This document shows positions 13,719-16,540 of a stretch of 16,540 nt of DNA, piece by piece. Position numbers and translations under genes: made by a program. The notes under the pieces were generated by a model, which searched no databases, was not told where the DNA came from, and worked only from the letters and a program-made list of their open reading frames with translations. Positions within the stretch are counted from its first letter, which is position 1, and each line of letters starts with the position of its first letter. The DNA lies in assembly GCA_903929895.1 (NCBI GenBank), contig CAIYWM010000628.1, positions 1 through 16,540 of the forward strand, read 5' to 3'. This DNA comes from an uncultured Alphaproteobacteria bacterium. GTDB taxonomy: Bacteria; Pseudomonadota; Alphaproteobacteria; Reyranellales; Reyranellaceae.

Positions 13719-13957
13719 GCCAGGGTCTTGTGTGTGCCGTCGCAAAGCGGTTTCTTGGAGGAGTGCTTGCAGTCGCAGAGCCAGTAGTCGCCGGCCTTCT
13801 CGACCGAGTACTTCATCGGGGCGAGGCCGGTGCCCTTGTGGCTGCCGTCGCAGAAGGGCTGGGACTTGCTCAGGCCGCAGGCGCACCACCAATAGTCCTT
13901 GCCTGCCTCGAGAGCCACCTTCGACGGCGCCTTGGCCGCGACAACCGGTTCGGTCAT
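13715..13957 (-). CDS. Double CDGSH iron-sulfur domain protein
   Basis: An 80-aa protein that is almost only two CDGSH motifs. The first is C25-x-C27-x8-C36-x3-H40 ([17 protein letters not shown]); the second is C61-x-C63-x8-C72-x3-H76 ([17 protein letters not shown]). Each should bind one [2Fe-2S] cluster by three Cys and one His, as in the mitoNEET/CISD3 (tandem, monomeric) class, proteins linked to redox sensing and cluster transfer. The spacing is intact in both. ATG 13957 has a GGGGA about 7 nt upstream. It is the first gene of the minus-strand set that continues with the lipoprotein, FeS/CCG protein and cyclotransferase-like gene. It is divergent from ispH, which makes another iron-sulfur enzyme. 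Confidence 0.95.
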   Translation of the reverse strand: MTEPVVAAKAPSKVALEAGKDYWWCACGLSKSQPFCDGSHKGTGLAPMKYSVEKAGDYWLCDCKHSSKKPLCDGTHKTLA

Positions 13958-14078
13958 GTTGCTTTCCCCGTTGCGGCGGCTTTGTTACGGTGCCGCGCCT
14001 GATCCGTACTGCACGGACTCTAGGCAATGGTCCGCAGGCCCGCAAGCGAACGGGTCGGCATCGCGTCGAACGAATTTG
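13958..14078. promoter_or_regulatory. Divergent intergenic region between CDGSH gene and ispH
   Basis: This 121-bp gap must hold promoters for both directions. I see TTGTTA (13982-13987) but no convincing partner at the right distance on either strand, and no clear palindrome or Iron-responsive consensus. Both flanking operons encode FeS proteins, so shared control is possible but unsupported by a visible site. Confidence 0.3.
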
Positions 14079-15029
14079 ATGATTGCCCCAAAGAAGCCGC
14101 TCACGATCCTGCTCGCCAGCCCGCGCGGCTTCTGCGCCGGCGTCGACCGTGCCATCCAGATCGTCGAGCGTGCGCTGGAGCGTTACGGCCGGCCGGTCTA
14201 TGTCCGGCACGAGATCGTGCACAATCGCTTCGTGGTCGAAAACCTCGAGGCGCAGGGCGCGATCTTCGTCGACGAACTCGACGAGGTGCCGGACGACCGG
14301 CCTGTCGTCTTTTCCGCGCATGGCGTGCCGAAATCGGTGCCGGCCGAAGCGGCCCGCCGCAACCTGCTCTATGTCGACGCCACCTGCCCGCTGGTCTCGA
14401 AGGTCCATCGCGAGGCCGAGCGTCACGCCCAGTCCGGCCGCACCGTCATCCTGATCGGCCATGCCGGCCACCCCGAGGTGATCGGCACAATGGGACAGCT
14501 GCCGCCCGGCAAGGTGGTGCTGGTCGAGGACGCGGCCCAGGCCGAGACGCTGGTCGTCGCCGATCCGGAAAATCTCGCCTATGCCACCCAGACGACCCTG
14601 TCGGTCGACGACACGACCGGCATCGTTTCCGCGCTGCGCCGCCGGTTCCCGTCGATCCAGGGGCCCAAGATGGAAGACATCTGCTACGCCACGACCAACC
14701 GCCAGGCCGCGGTCAAGGCGATCGCCCAGCGCTGCGACGCGATGGTGGTGATCGGCGCGCCGAATTCCTCGAACTCGATGCGGCTGGTCGAGGTCGCGGT
14801 CAACTACGGCTGCGCCCGGTCGCGCCTGGTTCAGCGCGCCGCCGACATGGATTGGGACTGGCTGGGCGACTCGCGCCGCCTCGGCATCACCGCCGGCGCC
14901 TCGGCGCCCGAGCTGCTGGTCGACGAGCTGATCGAGGCCTGCCGCGCCCGCTACGACGTCACCGTCGAGGAAGTGCGCACGACCGAGGAAAGCGTCGTGT
15001 TCAAGCTGCCGCGCGCGCTGGTGGCCTGA
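14079..15029 (+). CDS. ispH: 4-hydroxy-3-methylbut-2-enyl diphosphate reductase
   Basis: IspH is the last enzyme of the MEP isoprenoid pathway; it reduces HMBPP to IPP and DMAPP with a [4Fe-4S] cluster in the cytoplasm. All three cluster cysteines are present: C19 in [13 protein letters not shown]103 in [11 protein letters not shown] and C202 in [11 protein letters not shown]. Substrate-site residues are also visible: H48 (EIVHN), H81 (SAHGVP), H131 and E133 in [11 protein letters not shown]205/T206, and NSSNS (229-233). At 316 aa from ATG 14079 the length is normal. The Shine-Dalgarno is weak. It is the first gene of an ispH-thrB-rnhA block, an arrangement common in alphaproteobacteria; thrB starts one nt after the ispH stop. 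Confidence 0.97.
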   Translation: MIAPKKPLTILLASPRGFCAGVDRAIQIVERALERYGRPVYVRHEIVHNRFVVENLEAQGAIFVDELDEVPDDRPVVFSAHGVPKSVPAEAARRNLLYVDATCPLVSKVHREAERHAQSGRTVILIGHAGHPEVIGTMGQLPPGKVVLVEDAAQAETLVVADPENLAYATQTTLSVDDTTGIVSALRRRFPSIQGPKMEDICYATTNRQAAVKAIAQRCDAMVVIGAPNSSNSMRLVEVAVNYGCARSRLVQRAADMDWDWLGDSRRLGITAGASAPELLVDELIEACRARYDVTVEEVRTTEESVVFKLPRALVA

Positions 15030-15030
15030 C

Positions 15031-15981
15031 GTGGCGGTCTATACGGAAGTCGGCGACACCGAGCTCGAAGCCTTTCTCGCCGAATACGACATCGGCCGGG
15101 CCGAGTCCTTCAAGGGCATCGCCGAAGGCGTCGAGAACTCGAATTTCCTGCTCACGACGACCAAGGGCCAGTTCATCGTCACGCTCTACGAGAAGCGCGT
15201 CGATCCCCGGGACCTGCCCTTCTTCCTCGGTCTGATGGACCATCTCGCCGCGCGCGGCATCACCTGCCCGCAGCCGATCCACGGCCGCGACGGCAACGCG
15301 CTGCGCACGCTGGCCGGCAAGCCGGCGGCGATCACGAGTTTCCTGCATGGCATGTGGCCGCGCCGCACGACGGTCGCGCACTGCGCACCCGTCGGCGAAG
15401 CGCTGGCCGCCCTGCACCTCGCCGGCCAGGACTTCGCGCTCAGGCGGCCCAACGCCCTGTCGGTGGCGGGCTGGCGCCCGCTCTGGGAAGGCTGCCGCCG
15501 CGAGATCGATGCGCCCCTCGACCGTGAGCTCGGCGCCGAGATCGAGTTCTTCGAAGCGAACTGGCCGCGCGCCCTGCCGGCCGGCGTGATCCATGCCGAC
15601 CTGTTCAACGACAACGTCTTCTTCCTGCAGGACAAGCTCTCGGGCCTGATCGACTTCTACTTCGCCTGCAACGACCTGCTGGCCTACGACGTCGCGATCT
15701 GCCTCAACGCTTGGTGCTTCGAGATCGACAATGCCTTCAACGCCACCAAGGCGCGCAACCTGCTGCAGGGCTATGAGCGCGTGCGCAAACTGAGCGACGA
15801 CGAGAAGCAGGCGCTGCCGTTGCTGGCGCGCGGCTCGGCGCTGCGCTTCCTGCTGACCCGGCTCTTCGACTGGGTGCACACGCCGCCCAACGCGCTGGTG
15901 AAGCGCAAGGACCCGCAGGAATACCTCGCCAAGCTGCGGTTCCACCGCGGCGTCACTTCTCTTTCGGATTACGGCTTGTGA
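15031..15981 (+). CDS. thrB: Homoserine kinase, APH-fold (type II)
   Basis: This enzyme phosphorylates L-homoserine with ATP, the step before threonine synthase. It is the kinase-like (aminoglycoside phosphotransferase fold) form, not the GHMP form of E. coli. N-terminal [20 protein letters not shown] is the nucleotide-loop region, with FIVTLYEKR carrying the ATP lysine. The catalytic loop is [13 protein letters not shown] with D190 and N195, and the metal-binding Asp is D208 in GLIDFYFA. The length of 316 aa is typical. The start is GTG 15031, one nt after the ispH stop, with translation likely coupled because no clear Shine-Dalgarno is present. It is followed by rnhA after 7 nt. Confidence 0.95.
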   Translation: MAVYTEVGDTELEAFLAEYDIGRAESFKGIAEGVENSNFLLTTTKGQFIVTLYEKRVDPRDLPFFLGLMDHLAARGITCPQPIHGRDGNALRTLAGKPAAITSFLHGMWPRRTTVAHCAPVGEALAALHLAGQDFALRRPNALSVAGWRPLWEGCRREIDAPLDRELGAEIEFFEANWPRALPAGVIHADLFNDNVFFLQDKLSGLIDFYFACNDLLAYDVAICLNAWCFEIDNAFNATKARNLLQGYERVRKLSDDEKQALPLLARGSALRFLLTRLFDWVHTPPNALVKRKDPQEYLAKLRFHRGVTSLSDYGL

Positions 15982-15988
15982 GAAAAAC

Positions 15989-16441
15989 GTGAGCGAAGCG
16001 CCGAAAGTCGAGATCTTCACCGACGGCGCCTGCAGCGGGAACCCCGGACCGGGCGGCTGGGGCACGATCCTGCGCATGGGCGACAAGGAACGCGAACTGT
16101 CCGGCGGCGACCGCGCGACCACCAACAACCGCATGGAGCTGATGGCGGCGATCCAGGGGCTCGAGACCTTGAAGCGGCCCTGCCATGTCCGCCTCTTCAC
16201 CGACAGCACCTATGTGAAGGACGGCGTCACCAAGTGGATCCACGGCTGGAAGAAGAACGGCTGGAAGACGTCAGACAAAAAGCCGGTGAAGAACGCCGAG
16301 CTGTGGCAGCGGCTCGACGCCGCCCGTGCCGTCCATCACGTCGAGTGGCACTGGGTGAAGGGCCATAGCGGCCATCCCGAGAACGAACGCGCCGACGCGC
16401 TGGCCCGCGCGGCCATCGCGACCATCAGGACGCAGCGCTAG
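15989..16441 (+). CDS. rnhA: Ribonuclease HI
   Basis: This 150-aa cytoplasmic nuclease cuts the RNA strand of RNA/DNA hybrids (R-loops, primers). The full metal-binding set is present: D12 in [17 protein letters not shown]50 in NNRMELMA, D72 in LFTDSTYV, H126 and D136 in [15 protein letters not shown]. These are two residues beyond the E. coli D10/E48/D70/H124/D134. The basic protrusion ([18 protein letters not shown]) is intact. The start is GTG 15989; a weak GAGA precedes it and the thrB stop is 7 nt upstream. It is the last gene of the ispH-thrB-rnhA block. A palindromic repeat starts 28 nt after the stop; no T-run terminator is seen. Confidence 0.97.
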   Translation: MSEAPKVEIFTDGACSGNPGPGGWGTILRMGDKERELSGGDRATTNNRMELMAAIQGLETLKRPCHVRLFTDSTYVKDGVTKWIHGWKKNGWKTSDKKPVKNAELWQRLDAARAVHHVEWHWVKGHSGHPENERADALARAAIATIRTQR

Positions 16442-16469
16442 AGTCTTCCGTCTCAACTTGACCCATTCA

Positions 16470-16515
16470 CCTCATCCTGAGGAGCCGCGCGAAGCGCGGC
16501 GTCTCGAAGGATGGG
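16470..16515 (+). repeat. Palindromic intergenic repeat, copy 3
   Basis: It has the same arms as the copies in the gcv operon (CCTCATCCTGAGGA and GTCTCGAAGGATGGG) around a different central hairpin, CCGCGC GAA GCGCGG. The following CGGTGCTCGT (16525-16534) also occurs, inverted, in the linker between copies 1 and 2 (8734-8743), so the window probably ends within the second arm of another inverted pair. Confidence 0.85.
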
Positions 16516-16540
16516 CAACAGACGCGGTGCTCGTGCCCAC

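Noticed and set aside
13719..14471. Upstream extension of the lipoprotein frame to 14471
   Set aside because: It would run through the CDGSH gene and ispH on the other strand; the lipobox signal starting at 13718 fixes the start.

Overview
The window (16,540 bp, GC-rich, with strong G/C preference at third codon positions) reads as chromosomal DNA of an alphaproteobacterium. Support comes from an F0 ATP synthase operon separate from F1 and carrying both b' and b, a split glycine decarboxylase P protein (gcvPA/gcvPB), an ispH-thrB-rnhA block, and dispersed palindromic repeats with CCTCATCCTGAGGA arms. A Reyranella-like or related Rhodospirillales/Hyphomicrobiales host is a guess. No phage, transposase, plasmid, CRISPR, tRNA or rRNA signal was seen.

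Layout. (1) 1-512, minus: 5' part of a secreted lytic transglycosylase-like gene, cut by the window edge. (2) 587-2776, plus: a 729-aa fusion of a cysteine-dioxygenase-like cupin and about four rhodanese domains, only one with a catalytic Cys. (3) 2827-5503, plus: promoter, atpI, atpB, atpE, b', b, then a strong intrinsic terminator. (4) 5504-5716: a dense cluster of perfect hairpins between the convergent atp and gcv operons. (5) 10632-5717, minus: promoter, tandem glycine riboswitch, gcvT, gcvH, an inverted pair of palindromic repeats, gcvPA, gcvPB. This is the whole glycine cleavage operon apart from lpd. (6) 10684-11476, plus: a promoter whose spacer is a 14-bp palindrome, two related palindromes, a small ORF and a TetR-family regulator. 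(7) 13957-11487, minus: a tightly overlapping four-gene set of double-CDGSH protein, lipoprotein, FeS/CCG-domain oxidoreductase subunit and gamma-glutamylcyclotransferase-like protein. (8) 14079-16441, plus: ispH, thrB, rnhA. (9) 16470-end: a third palindromic repeat, apparently the first half of another inverted pair.

How the parts work together. The gcv operon is probably switched on by glycine: the riboswitch lies just upstream of gcvT, and a 7-nt stretch in aptamer 2 is exactly complementary to the gcvT Shine-Dalgarno region, which suggests control of translation. The tetR locus looks autoregulated. The CDGSH to cyclotransferase set is probably a redox or thiol module of unknown exact function. 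Most genes are ordinary housekeeping genes. The parts most worth a second look are the riboswitch platform, the repeat pair inside the gcv operon, the tetR operators, the hairpin cluster and the FeS operon.
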